NCBI GenBank assembly: GCA_021795795.1
Contig: JAJYPA010000049.1
Coordinates: 1 to 29,427 of the forward strand
Reading direction: 5' to 3'
DNA length: 29,427 bases
DNA from: Pseudomonadota bacterium
GTDB taxonomy: Bacteria > Pseudomonadota > Gammaproteobacteria > Halothiobacillales > Halothiobacillaceae
The notes below the pieces were generated by a model, which had not been told where the DNA came from, made no database searches, and saw nothing but the letters and a program-made list of their open reading frames with translations. Of this stretch, positions 1 through 8,799 are shown piece by piece. Numbering within the stretch: position 1 is the stretch's first letter; each line of letters starts with the position of its first letter. The translations under genes and the position numbers were made by a program.

Positions 1-117
1 ACGGGGCTGTCCGATCGGATCACCCTGAGCCGGGGCAGCGCCCTGGCGCTGGATTTCGCCGCCGGAACATTCGACAAGGCGTACATGCTGCACGTGGGCA
101 TGAACATTTCCGATAAA
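1..117 (+). pseudogene. Fragment of a class I SAM-dependent methyltransferase gene
   Basis: Frame 1 of the plus strand encodes about 39 residues that look like the middle of a small-molecule methyltransferase: DRITLSRGSALALDF, then GTFDKAYMLHVGMNISDK. This matches the acidic-loop and motif IV region (D-x-x-x-FD-x-A-x-x-x-HVxMNI-x-DK) of the ubiE/Coq5-like fold. The 5' part lies outside the window. The resemblance stops at the lysine codon 115-117, where the next residues of such enzymes (a helix and then VLKPGG) are expected but absent. The frame runs on through unrelated sequence to a TAG at 178-180. Exactly there the minus strand begins to read as a flavoprotein, so the gene is cut by a junction. 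The family call rests on a short motif. Confidence 0.6.
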
Positions 118-1025
118 GCAGCCTTGGGCAGCGGCTTGCCCATGGGAAGCATGATTCCGGTGACATCTCCTAGAGCATAGACGCCGGGGAATCGCGTCTC
201 AAGAGTATGACGATCTACCGGCACCCAGCCCGACTCGCCGGTAAGCCCGGCCTCACTCACTACTCGCGGCGCCCGATGTGGTGGCACGTAGGCCAGCAGA
301 TCATACTCAGCAGTTGTTCCATTGGCAAAGTGGATACGCTGAACTTCAGGTTCCACGTGCGTAACAGCATGCTCGGGATGATAACCCATTCCTTTTTCTT
401 CCACCATCTGCCGCACCTGCCGGGAGATTTCCGGCCCCGTTACCGGCATCGGGCTCGGTTCCGGGGTATAAATATCAACGGCAATGCTGTCCCGCACCTT
501 GCGCTTGCGGCAGTCATATTCCAGAAGCATGGCAGCCTCATAAGGAGCTGCCGGACATTTAAATGGTACAGCGCTTACCAGAACCACCATGCGCCCTTGA
601 CGAAGTTCGAGCCGTGCCTCGCGAAGCTTCTCAGCCCCGTCCAAGGCGTAAAGGTTGTGCCCCGCCTCGGCGAGGCCGGGAATGGTCTCCGGGGCTAACT
701 CCGCACCCAGAGCGAGTACCAGATAATCGCCAGTGAGCATTTGCCCATTTACTTCAACCTCTCTCCGCACTGGGTCGATGTGCGCGACCTCTCCCCGGAT
801 ATGATCCACGCCTTGCCGCTCAAGCCCTGCGAAGGATCTGGATATTTTGTCGCGGGTGCGCAACCCCACCATCAGCCAGAGGAAAGACGGCGCGAAGACA
901 TACTGATCCTCCCGCTCAATGAGCACTACCCGGTGTTCGCGGGGCAATCCCTTGCGCAGATTACTAGCAGCCACGATGCCGCCAATTCCACCACCGAGTA
1001 TCAAAATGGTTTTACCTTGTGTCAT
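1..1025 (-). CDS. Sulfide:quinone oxidoreductase-like FAD/NAD(P)-binding protein, C-terminus lost at a junction
   Basis: Reading leftwards from the ATG at 1025, the protein begins MTQGKTILILGGGIGGIVAA, a Rossmann dinucleotide-binding motif, followed by LIEREDQYVFAPSFLWLMVG, typical of the SQR/FCSD flavoprotein group. Further markers are LVLALGAELAPETIPG, the cysteine in VPFKCPAAPYE (the position of a redox cysteine in this family), YTPEPSPMPVTG and the second FAD motif GVYALGDVTGIMLPMGKPLPKA. Such enzymes pass electrons from sulfide or related thiols to quinone at the membrane. Family resemblance ends near 120. The frame stays open to base 1, but the residues there do not resemble the expected C-terminal domain and the opposite strand reads as a methyltransferase instead. 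The last third, including the second redox cysteine and the membrane-binding helices, is missing. A DsrE protein and an ArsR-rhodanese regulator next door support a sulfur role. The exact substrate is uncertain. Confidence 0.75.
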   Translation of the reverse strand, partial: MTQGKTILILGGGIGGIVAASNLRKGLPREHRVVLIEREDQYVFAPSFLWLMVGLRTRDKISRSFAGLERQGVDHIRGEVAHIDPVRREVEVNGQMLTGDYLVLALGAELAPETIPGLAEAGHNLYALDGAEKLREARLELRQGRMVVLVSAVPFKCPAAPYEAAMLLEYDCRKRKVRDSIAVDIYTPEPSPMPVTGPEISRQVRQMVEEKGMGYHPEHAVTHVEPEVQRIHFANGTTAEYDLLAYVPPHRAPRVVSEAGLTGESGWVPVDRHTLETRFPGVYALGDVTGIMLPMGKPLPKAALSEMFMPTCSMYALSNVPAAKSSARALPRLRVIRSDSP

Positions 1026-1111
1026 CGCCATCTCCTTCACTTGAATTCCACCGGACAGCATTCACGGTTGCCAATGTTTCATGCAACCTTCAGAAAACCA
1101 CTCTTGGCATT

Positions 1112-1462
1112 TCAAAACACCAGAACCTTGTCCGCCCACGTCGTCCATTCGCCCAACTCGGTCAACGTGCTGCGGTGCATCCCCTCGGCAATATCTCCGT
1201 CGCCCATGCCGCGCGCATCCATGCAGGTGCCGCAGATGCCGACCACGCCGCCGTGACGAGTCACGCTACCGAGCATGACTTCGATGTTATAGAAACCTTG
1301 CGGTACTTTCTGGTTGCGGTGGGCGGACGAAACTCCATCGCCGATCAGAAATACCTTCACCGCATTGCCTTCCTGCTTGGAAAGATGTCCTGCCATGCGC
1401 AGACCGTTGTAGGTGCGCTCGCTGCCGTAGGGCGCATCATTGAGTATAAATAGGGTTTTCAC
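1112..1462 (-). CDS. DsrE/TusD-family sulfur-relay protein
   Basis: The 116-residue product starts MKTLFILNDAPYGSERTYNGLRMA and contains VKVFLIGDGVSSA and GGVVGICGTCMDARGM, the usual DsrE/DsrF-like fold pattern with two closely spaced cysteines (GICGTC) near residue 77. Members bind or transfer sulfane sulfur or take part in small redox assemblies in the cytoplasm. The start codon is GTG (complement of 1460-1462), chosen because a strong AGGAGG lies 6 nt upstream and the family N-terminus KTLFILNDAPYG begins immediately. The gene reads in the same direction as the SQR-like gene about 85 nt downstream and is probably co-transcribed with it. Its promoter region is shared with the divergent ArsR-rhodanese gene. 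The molecular partner is not evident. Confidence 0.85.
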   Translation of the reverse strand: MKTLFILNDAPYGSERTYNGLRMAGHLSKQEGNAVKVFLIGDGVSSAHRNQKVPQGFYNIEVMLGSVTRHGGVVGICGTCMDARGMGDGDIAEGMHRSTLTELGEWTTWADKVLVF

Positions 1463-1483
1463 GGAAGCCTCCTGGCTGTTTAT

Positions 1484-1503
1484 ATTCTAACAATTATTAG
1501 AAT
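1484..1503. promoter_or_regulatory. Candidate ArsR-type operator (perfect inverted repeat)
   Basis: The arms ATTCTAA (1484-1490) and TTAGAAT (1497-1503) form a perfect 7+7 bp dyad with a 6-bp centre in the divergent spacer between the DsrE gene and the ArsR-rhodanese gene. AT-rich dyads of this size and position are the usual targets of ArsR/BigR/SqrR-type repressors. The ATTC...GAAT ends recall the sulfide-responsive BigR/SqrR sites, although the spacing here is longer (N12 rather than N8). It lies 22 nt from the DsrE start codon, so binding would occlude that promoter and could autoregulate the regulator. Confidence 0.5.
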
Positions 1504-1593
1504 GAATTAACGCCTATTCAACACCTTTTGTGTGTTTGTGTCAATATAGTCTAGAGTTAGTACATACGTTCCATAATTTGATGGATTGAAGAT

Positions 1594-2247
1594 ATGAAAG
1601 ACGCTCGCAACATCAAAGATCTGCTTTACGAGCAGGTGGCGCGGATAGGCAAGGTATTCTCCAGCCCGAAACGGCTGGAACTGGTTGAGTTGCTGTGCCA
1701 AGGTGAAAAGACGGTGGAGGTCTTGGCGCGAGAAGTTTCTATCAGTGTAAAGTTGACCAGCGCACATTTGCGCGAGTTGCGGGAAGCGCATCTGGTTGAG
1801 ACTGAACGGCAAGGCAAGAACATCTGCTACCGACTCGCCAATAAAGCGGTGGCCGAGTTATGGGTGCAAATCCATACGCTGGCCGAAGATCGTCTGATCG
1901 AATTGCAACTGGCGTTGCAAAAAATCGCCACGCAGCCAGATGACTTGGTACCCAGTGACCGCGACAGTCTGTTGAAAGCCGCGCGCAAGGGGGAGGTGGT
2001 AGTGCTCGATGTGAGACCTGCAGAAGAATACCTGGCCGCGCATCTTCCCTTTGCAAGGTCAATTCCCCTGGATGAACTGAGGCAGCGGCTGAATGAATTA
2101 CCCAAAGACCGCTCCATCGTCGCCTATTGCCGTGGCCCTTACTGCCTGATGGCTGTAGACGCGGTCGAGTTGCTGAAACGAGAAGGATATTCAGCCATCC
2201 ATCTGCGCGACGGAGTCGCAGAATGGGGATTATTGAGGAGTCAATAA
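1594..2247 (+). CDS. ArsR-family regulator fused to a rhodanese domain
   Basis: The 217-residue protein has two domains. Residues about 10-95 form an ArsR winged helix (ARIGKVFSSPKRLELVELLCQGEKTVEVLAREV, then VKLTSAHLRELREAHLVETERQGKNICYRL). Residues about 120-215 form a rhodanese domain (VVVLDVRPAEEYLAAHLPFA) with a catalytic-loop cysteine in AYCRGPYCLMA. The winged helix has cysteines near 35 (LLCQGE) and 78 (ICYRL), placed like the reactive pair of persulfide sensors such as SqrR/BigR, so sensing of sulfane sulfur is a reasonable inference. The gene diverges from the DsrE and SQR-like genes across a spacer that holds a 20-bp dyad. It converges on merA with about 20 bp between stop codons and no clear terminator. 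Arsenic or another metal as inducer cannot be excluded. Confidence 0.88.
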   Translation: MKDARNIKDLLYEQVARIGKVFSSPKRLELVELLCQGEKTVEVLAREVSISVKLTSAHLRELREAHLVETERQGKNICYRLANKAVAELWVQIHTLAEDRLIELQLALQKIATQPDDLVPSDRDSLLKAARKGEVVVLDVRPAEEYLAAHLPFARSIPLDELRQRLNELPKDRSIVAYCRGPYCLMAVDAVELLKREGYSAIHLRDGVAEWGLLRSQ

Positions 2248-2268
2248 TATGTGGGGATACATGGGCAA

Positions 2269-4249
<1,981 letters not shown>

Positions 4250-4261
4250 GGAAATCTCCTT

Positions 4262-4612
4262 TCAGTAGAACAACGGCAGAACGTATGGAAAAGCGAAGGC
4301 CACCAGGACCAGGGTAGCCACAATCCAGAAGAAGACTTTGTAGACCACCTTCACCTGAGGCACAGCGCACCAGTCGCCGGGCTTGCAAACATGGGCCGGA
4401 CAGAAGATGGTTCGCCAGGAGAAAAACAGCGCGACAATCGCCACGCTGGTGAAAATCGGCCGATACGGTTCCAGCATGGCCAGGTTGCCAATCCAGGCAC
4501 CCGAGAAACCAAGCGCGACCAGCATAAGTGGGCCGAGGCAGCAGGTCGATGCGAGAATGGCGGCCAAGCCGCCAGCGACCAACGCGCCGCGACCGTTCTT
4601 GGGCTCCGACAT
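4262..4612 (-). CDS. merT: Mercuric ion transporter MerT
   Basis: The 116-residue inner-membrane protein brings Hg(II) into the cell. Helix 1 carries the paired cysteines (ILASTCCLGPLML, residues about 20-32), helix 2 is PIFTSVAIVALFFSW, the cytoplasmic loop has CPAHVCKPGDWC, and helix 3 is VFFWIVATLVLVAFAFPYVLPLFY. An in-frame extension reaches 4726, but that start would lie beyond the mer promoter and inside merR. The ATG at 4612 gives the canonical MSEPKNGRGALVAGGLAAILAS N-terminus and is preceded by a GGAAGAAGAG ribosome-binding stretch. It is the first gene of the operon and follows the MerR-controlled promoter by about 35 nt. No merC, merF, merD or merE is seen, so this is a minimal operon. 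Confidence 0.96.
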   Translation of the reverse strand: MSEPKNGRGALVAGGLAAILASTCCLGPLMLVALGFSGAWIGNLAMLEPYRPIFTSVAIVALFFSWRTIFCPAHVCKPGDWCAVPQVKVVYKVFFWIVATLVLVAFAFPYVLPLFY

Positions 4613-4647
4613 AAGGCTCTTCTTCCAAGGTGATAATTGATGGTGTA

Positions 4648-4678
4648 ATCTTATCTCCGTACTTAAGTACGGAGTCAA
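4648..4678 (-). promoter_or_regulatory. mer operator-promoter (MerR-activated, 19-bp spacer)
   Basis: On the minus strand a -35 TTGACT (4678-4673) and a -10 TAAGAT (4653-4648) are separated by 19 bp, the over-long spacer that defines MerR-type promoters. Between them is a perfect palindrome with arms CTCCGTACTT and AAGTACGGAG (4655-4674), the MerR binding site. MerR bound with Hg(II) untwists the spacer and switches on merTPA; without Hg it represses. merR starts at 4683 on the other strand, so the same site should autoregulate it. Confidence 0.93.
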
Positions 4679-4682
4679 GATC

Positions 4683-5177
4683 ATGAACAACAACATTGAA
4701 AACCTGAGTATCGGGATATTCGCCAAGGCCGCAGGAGTAAACGTGGAAACGATTCGTTTCTATCAGCGCAAAGGCTTGCTATCGGAGCCAGATCGGCCCT
4801 ATGGGAGCATTCGCCGCTACGGAGCGGCGGATGTAGCGCGGGTAAAGTTCGTGAAGTCAGCCCAGCACTTGGGGTTCAGTCTGGATGAAATTAGTCAACT
4901 CCTGAAACTGGAGGACGGCACTCATTGCAGCGAAGCGGCGGAACTGGCCACCCTACGACTGGCTGATGTGCGTACCCGCCTGGCGGACCTCAAGCGGATA
5001 GAGGCGGCACTGTCGAAATTGGTCGGCGAGTGCCACGTGCATGCAGGCAATATTTCCTGCCCGTTGATCGAAGCTTTGCATGAGCCTGTGGTCACCGAGC
5101 CATGCACAGTTCCGGTTTCAGCATCTCCCCGATATGTACCGGCGCCAGTTAGAATGAGTTGTGGTAGGCCAGATTGA
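4683..5177 (+). CDS. merR: Mercury-responsive regulator MerR
   Basis: The 164-residue protein has the MerR winged-helix N-terminus ([25 protein letters not shown], then [30 protein letters not shown]), a dimerisation helix, and the three Hg-binding cysteines: one in [10 protein letters not shown], one in GECHVH and one in ISCPLIEAL. Typical Tn21/Tn501 MerR is 144 residues. The extra residues are a C-terminal tail after LIEALHEP that runs to a stop at 5177 and carries an additional cysteine. The gene diverges from merTPA over the operator at 4648-4678, and a strong hairpin lies about 40 bp after its stop. Confidence 0.95.
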   Translation: MNNNIENLSIGIFAKAAGVNVETIRFYQRKGLLSEPDRPYGSIRRYGAADVARVKFVKSAQHLGFSLDEISQLLKLEDGTHCSEAAELATLRLADVRTRLADLKRIEAALSKLVGECHVHAGNISCPLIEALHEPVVTEPCTVPVSASPRYVPAPVRMSCGRPD

Positions 5178-5219
5178 GAACACGATGATTTTTGAGGTTT
5201 TCTTGGAAGGTAAAATAAA

Positions 5220-5243
5220 AAAGCCGCTAAAAGTAGCGGCTTT
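5220..5243 (+). terminator. Intrinsic terminator-like hairpin after merR
   Basis: A perfect 10-bp stem, AAAGCCGCTA pairing with TAGCGGCTTT around the loop AAAG, lies 42 bp after the merR stop. It is flanked by an A-rich stretch on the left (TAAAATAAAA) and a short T run on the right. The A-tract means it could also stop leftward transcription. It separates the mer unit from the antitoxin gene. Confidence 0.75.
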
Positions 5244-5301
5244 CCAATGTGAGAATGTCAAAGCGGCATGCCATGCGTCTTTCTGGAAAATCGGAGGCAT
5301 C

Positions 5302-5541
5302 ATGGAAAATACTGCTCGCTGGACCATCAAAGTGTCGAGAGACACGGATATTTCATTGCGTACCTATCTGGCACAGCAAGGGATGAAAAAGGGCACCTTG
5401 TCAAAATTTATCGAACGCGCCGTGCAAAAGGAAATTCTTGCACAGACAACGGCTGACGTAAAACAGCGTAATGCCGATTTTTCGGAAGAAGAAATGCTCG
5501 CGCTTATCGACGAGGCAGGCAAGCAGTTCGCGCAGAAATGA
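5302..5541 (+). CDS. Ribbon-helix-helix antitoxin of a PIN-type toxin-antitoxin pair
   Basis: The ATG at 5302 follows a good ribosome-binding site (CGGAGG) and encodes 79 residues. Residues about 8-48 (WTIKVSRDTDISLRTYLAQQGMKKG followed by TLSKFIERAVQKEIL) match the RHH antitoxins that precede genes annotated as toxin-antitoxin toxin component, PIN family. The acidic C-terminus (NADFSEEEMLALIDEA) would wrap the toxin. A longer frame opens at 5161, but its first 47 codons run through the terminator hairpin and are not credible. The toxin gene 43 nt downstream is reduced to its first codons, so this antitoxin is probably an orphan. Confidence 0.75.
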   Translation: MENTARWTIKVSRDTDISLRTYLAQQGMKKGTLSKFIERAVQKEILAQTTADVKQRNADFSEEEMLALIDEAGKQFAQK

Positions 5542-5584
5542 GGTCTGAAACCAAGGCAAAAGCTAACGCACGGTAACAGACATA

Positions 5585-5683
5585 ATGCGGGTAATTCTGG
5601 ATACGAATGTATTGATCGCTGCATTGATGACCCAGAATGGTGAAAAAGAGTGGGATCGGAAAAGAAGATGTGAGACACTTTGA
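5585..5683 (+). pseudogene. Truncated PIN-domain toxin
   Basis: The frame from the ATG at 5585 reads MRVILDTNVLIAALMTQNG, the classic first strand and helix of a PIN-domain ribonuclease, with the first catalytic aspartate in LDTNVL. Resemblance then stops; the frame continues with unrelated residues (EKEWDRKRRCETL) to TGA at 5681-5683. Full-length PIN toxins of this family are about 130-150 residues with three or four catalytic acids, so only the first survives. The break at about 5642 abuts the hairpin-rich segment, suggesting that a deletion or insertion replaced the rest. Confidence 0.75.
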
Positions 5684-5760
5684 GCAGTCTTTATTGGTTG
5701 GGAAACCAAAGACTCGCTCAAACGGGGGTTGGAAATCAACCCCCGTGAGGGCGTCCCTCA
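5678..5760. repeat. Three consecutive hairpins
   Basis: Three back-to-back inverted repeats are visible. The first (5679-5722) pairs TTTGAGC, GTCTTT and GGTT with AACC, AAAGAC and GCTCAAA, with small internal bulges. The second (5722-5746) is a perfect 10-bp stem, ACGGGGGTTG with CAACCCCCGT, around GAAAT. The third (5746-5760) pairs TGAGGG with CCCTCA around CGT. No U-tract follows, so they are not ordinary terminators. They could be the structured end of a lost mobile element or a small RNA. The element is not recognised. Confidence 0.55.
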
Positions 5761-6125
5761 ACCCTCATCCAAAATGATCACCAACCCCTGAAAACCCATC
5801 AAAATAACTGATCACACTCAGTGCGCAGGATGCCTGCAGACTTACTCACTGGCCCCAACAGCAAGTTGTTCGGTAGTAAACTGCACGCCACCATTTCCCG
5901 CCCGGTTCAAGCCTGTTCTGCTCTCTATTCTCAACAAATACAAATAATAGAGAACCGCACACATTTAGCACAGGCAAAATTCCAATTTTTTCCGATGAGT
6001 TATGCTTGTGCCAAATAGGGCGATTTGACGGGTACACCAGTGTAGCACTCCATATGCCCTCCCTGGCCCAAAATTAAATCAACTCGGGTGACGCGACATC
6101 TTTCCTGACACCGGGGGCCATTCTC
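5761..6125. other. Non-coding stretch without recognised content
   Basis: Between the hairpin cluster and the transposase remnant no open frame with family resemblance is seen on either strand. The AT content is raised in parts (around 5930-6000). It lies between two broken genes and is probably decayed sequence. Confidence 0.5.
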
Positions 6126-6277
6126 GATCTTCTCTACGGCTTTCGGATATTTTCCCCGGTAGGATTCCACAAACGTAGCCAGCGCCGCCTGGGCGTGCGC
6201 CCATCCAGATCGCCTGCAGGATCGACTTGGCTCGGGCATGCTGCGATTGCGGCAGCGCATTGAACTCACGGCAGAAC
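6126..6277 (-). mobile_element. Degenerate IS256/Mutator-family transposase remnant
   Basis: Two adjacent minus-strand frames carry pieces of one IS256-type transposase. From 6277 one frame reads FCREFNALPQSQHARAKSI followed by LQAIWM, matching the family segment (x-LPKSQQPKAK-x-x-L-x-x-IWM). About 10 nt later another frame continues with HAQAALATFVESYRGKYPKAVEKI, matching the helix that precedes KDRDALLAFYDFP in intact enzymes. The frame change and the loss of everything after KAVEKI show that the gene is dead. No terminal inverted repeats could be assigned. It borders the 3' end of the TIGR01777 gene, so an insertion followed by decay may have shaped this side of the gene-loss zone. Confidence 0.7.
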
Positions 6278-6287
6278 GGGAAAAAAT

Positions 6288-7175
6288 CTACGCTGACAAC
6301 AAATTGCCTAATGCCGATGACAAGTCAGGGTAGCGAAACGAATACCCCGTTGCCAGCACTTTGTTAGGAAGGACGCGCTGTCCTTCGATCAATAAACCGG
6401 CCCGTTCACCCAGTATTAAATTCAACAGCACTGAAGGCGCTGAAAAGACCGCCAAACCATGCTGTACATCGACCAGTGTGCGGGTAAAACCCTTGTTGTT
6501 CGCCGGATTGGGCGCTGTCATGTTCACCGGCCCGCTTGTCTGTTCATCGGCGATCAGGCGCAAAATGAGCCGCGTATAATCGTCGATATGAATCCAGCTC
6601 ATCCATTGCATGCCACTGCCAAAACGAACGCCCATACCGAGCGGCAACAGCATCTTTGCAAGTAGCCCGCCATCCCGGCTTAACACCAGGCCGGTACGCA
6701 ACAGGCAGACGCGCATACCCTGCGCCTGCAAAGCCGCCTGTTCCCAGGCGATACACAGATCGGCAGCAAAGCCTTGTCCCGCATTCGATGATTCATCAAG
6801 AATCTCGTCATGGCGATTGCCATAATAACCAATGGCCGAACCACTCAGCAAAACCGCAGGTTTTACACGTGCGCGCGCAATTTTATCTACCAGTTTTTCC
6901 GTGAGTCCTACCCGACTGTCCAGCAGTGCCTGACGGCGCTTTTCTGACCATGCTTTATCGGCAATCGGCTCCCCGGCTAGATTGATGACCACATCAAAAA
7001 ACGTATCAGGCTGCCATTCATCAAGCGAGGCAAATGCTTTTACTGCGGCACCACATTTTTCCGGGACCGATTCAGGACGCCGGCTCAACACGGTGACTTG
7101 ATGGCCCATTTCATGCAGCAACCTGCAAAGTTTCCGGCCTATGAGCCCGGTCCCCCCGGTAATCAGTATTCGCAT
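6288..7175 (-). CDS. TIGR01777-family NAD(P)-dependent epimerase-like protein
   Basis: From the ATG at 7175 the 295-residue product begins MRILITGGTGLIGRKLCRLL, a Rossmann motif of the extended SDR class. It shows VVINLAGEPIADKAWSEKRR and LLSGSAIGYYGNRHDEIL (the Tyr of the SDR active site lies in this region), then MQWMSWIHIDDYTRLIL and the C-terminal GFTRTL. The C-terminus LPNKVLATGYSFRYPDLSSAL is the DUF1731 tail that marks TIGR01777 (YfcH-like) proteins. An upstream in-frame Met at 7184 gives three extra residues; 7175 fits the family start. The substrate is unknown. In many proteobacteria this gene sits with photolyase, TspO and GDCCVxC genes in light or oxidative-stress clusters, and relics of the last two follow here. 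It is the only intact gene of that group in the window. Confidence 0.92.
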   Translation of the reverse strand: MRILITGGTGLIGRKLCRLLHEMGHQVTVLSRRPESVPEKCGAAVKAFASLDEWQPDTFFDVVINLAGEPIADKAWSEKRRQALLDSRVGLTEKLVDKIARARVKPAVLLSGSAIGYYGNRHDEILDESSNAGQGFAADLCIAWEQAALQAQGMRVCLLRTGLVLSRDGGLLAKMLLPLGMGVRFGSGMQWMSWIHIDDYTRLILRLIADEQTSGPVNMTAPNPANNKGFTRTLVDVQHGLAVFSAPSVLLNLILGERAGLLIEGQRVLPNKVLATGYSFRYPDLSSALGNLLSA

Positions 7176-7249
7176 CGTTAACACACCTTAAAAACGCTGG
7201 ACATATACTCACACCAAGTGAGTCCTATGGATCCGGCACGGTAAAGTTT

Positions 7250-7330
7250 TACCTCCGTTCGGGCTGAGGTATCGAAGCCTGTCCTGAATCTATCGAAGCG
7301 GCCCATTCGCCTTTCGACAAGGCTCTCCCG
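7250..7330. repeat. Dispersed intergenic repeat of the CCTGTCCTGA/TCGAAG type
   Basis: The stretch contains GGGCTGAGGTATCGAAG, CCTGTCCTGAATCTATCGAAG and CCTTTCGACAAGGCTC, with partly self-complementary TCGAAG/CTTCGA-like elements. It resembles the common proteobacterial intergenic palindromic repeat built on GTTCGGGCTGAGC, CTGTCGAAG and CCTGTCCTGAG. Only one degenerate copy lies in this window, so the repeat call relies on known examples elsewhere. Confidence 0.5.
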
Positions 7331-7404
7331 AGTCATTCGACCAGATCGTGAGAGTTTTACCGAAGGGCCCAAGATGGGCGTACTCCAAACTGCATGTACC
7401 CGAA

Positions 7405-7947
7405 TCAATTGTGATACAAATATACTCGGGAGATGCAAACATCAGCCTGCATGATTTTGCCGATGGCCACCGCGCCAAGCCGGCGCAGCCTGGACTTGTC
7501 AAACGGCTTATCAATACGATATTTCTGAAAACTTTCGAAAGATATCCTGATTGTCTGCCAGGCAGGTTTGGCATGGAAACATGCCCGATAGGATTGCTAA
7601 ACGATACGTGTATCATCGGTGCGCAAATGCAGATTATATATTTCGCCGTTACTAAACATATCGATTTCGATTCCGCCATATGCGCCGGCATCAAGCAACC
7701 CGGACTCGCACAAACCCAGACTGGCCTGCACAAAGCCGCCGTTATTTGCCAGACTCACTGCACCTGTCAGCCGCAGGCAGTGCCGTCCTTCAACAACTGC
7801 CGGCACCAGACTGACTGAAGACTTGCCGCCCATTACGGTATCAGTGACGGCCCTCCAGCATGCACCATTGACAGCATCAAGGCTTCCGCTGGTCCGGTCG
7901 TCAATCACCAATGGCGATAAAATGAAATCTGTCAAGATGCGCTCCAT
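7405..7947 (-). pseudogene. CIA30-family protein with an in-frame amber codon
   Basis: The reading frame from the ATG at 7947 encodes a protein of the CIA30 family (complex I intermediate-associated protein 30-like, galactose-binding fold): CWRAVTDTVMGGKSSVSL, TGAVSLANNGGFVQASL, GIEIDMFSNGEIYNLHLRTDD. A TAG stop stands at 7599-7597, after TRIV. The same frame then continues the family pattern without a gap: QSYRACFHAKPAWQTIRISF, LRRLGAVAIGKIMQADVCIS, ending at TGA 7407-7405. The total of about 180 codons equals a normal family member. A single point mutation therefore splits an otherwise full-length gene. Sequencing error is possible, but the neighbours are also damaged. Bacterial CIA30 proteins lack a firm function. 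Confidence 0.8.
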
Positions 7948-7999
7948 TGTAAGACAAGTCGGCTATCGTCGTTATTCCAGTTTCAGAACCCAGAATGGT

Positions 8000-8314
8000 T
8001 CAGGCCGGATTTAAAAAATAAATCGCAACATTCAGCGCGGAAGCATAATCAATCCAGAACAGGTAAGGGGTCATAAGCCAGGCTACAGTTCTTGAGGATT
8101 TGCAGGCCAACGCCAACAGCGCAAATGTACATACAAAAATCGCCAGGATATCGATCATCCCGAGTCCGATCAGATGCATGCCAAAAAAGATCCATGACCA
8201 GAACCCGTTCAGAGCAAGTTGAATTACCCCTAATTTTTTGAGGGTACGGCTGGAATCAGAAAAAATCAACCACCCGGCAACTGCAATCATCAGATACAGA
8301 ACACTCCATACAGC
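8000..8314 (-). pseudogene. TspO/MBR protein lacking its N-terminus
   Basis: The C-terminal four helices of a TspO tryptophan-rich sensory protein are clear: AVWSVLYLMIAVAGWLIFS, LGVIQLALNGFWSWIFFGMH, GMIDILAIFVCTFALLALAC and AWLMTPYLFWIDYASALNVA followed by IYFLNP. TspO binds porphyrins and steroids in the membrane and takes part in stress signalling. The first helix and the WYxxLxKPxxxPPxWxF segment that should precede AVWSVLY are missing. Upstream the open frame runs on through residues with no TspO character and into the next gene's relic. No suitable start codon lies near the homologous part. This appears to be a 5'-truncated relic. Confidence 0.75.
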
Positions 8315-8408
8315 GGAGGAGCTTTCTGTAATCGTCCTCCGCCTCAAAGCGGCGATGTGAGAAAGGATTGATCCCGTATTGGAGTGGCTGTAATGCAACT
8401 TTGATCCG

Positions 8409-8625
8409 TCATGTTTGTTTACAGCATGATTTGCCCGAGATTTGAACGGGCGGACAGGGCGCCGAGCCGTAAGAGCAGAACACGCAGCAGTCGCCGGGTT
8501 TTGGTTTGAGCAGGGTATGGCAGGCTTCGCATTCGTAATACCACTGGCAGGCATCGATGGGCATGAGTTTTTTTCTGATGCCTGCACGCGGGACAGGTGA
8601 GAATCGAGTCGAGTTGGAGTTCCAT
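8409..8625 (-). pseudogene. GDCCVxC-domain protein with a frameshift
   Basis: The ATG at 8625 starts MELQLDSILTCPACRHQKK, the zinc-binding N-terminus of the small GDCCVxC-domain family. The frame is then lost at a run of seven T/A (8569-8575). In the next frame the family continues at once: MPIDACQWYYECEACHTLL, KPKPGDCCVFCSYGSAPCPP, ending CCKQT at TGA 8411-8409. Restoring one frame would give a normal protein of about 71 residues. The diagnostic GDCCVFC and the other cysteine pairs are intact. In some relatives the last Cys of the motif is selenocysteine; here it is an ordinary Cys codon. A homopolymer slip, real or a sequencing error, is the simplest explanation. Confidence 0.8.
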
Positions 8626-8799
8626 GAAGAGGCGCTGAGATCGGGATGCCCTATTGTAGATCAACCCGGCACCAATCCGGCAATCATGCGCCGTTGTGCA
8701 TTCCCATCATAGGACATCGGCTTGCGCATGAAGAATTCCAGCGACAGCCCGACTGCCTGGCGGCCCCTAGCATTCGGAATTATCGGTAGTAGAGCGCCT

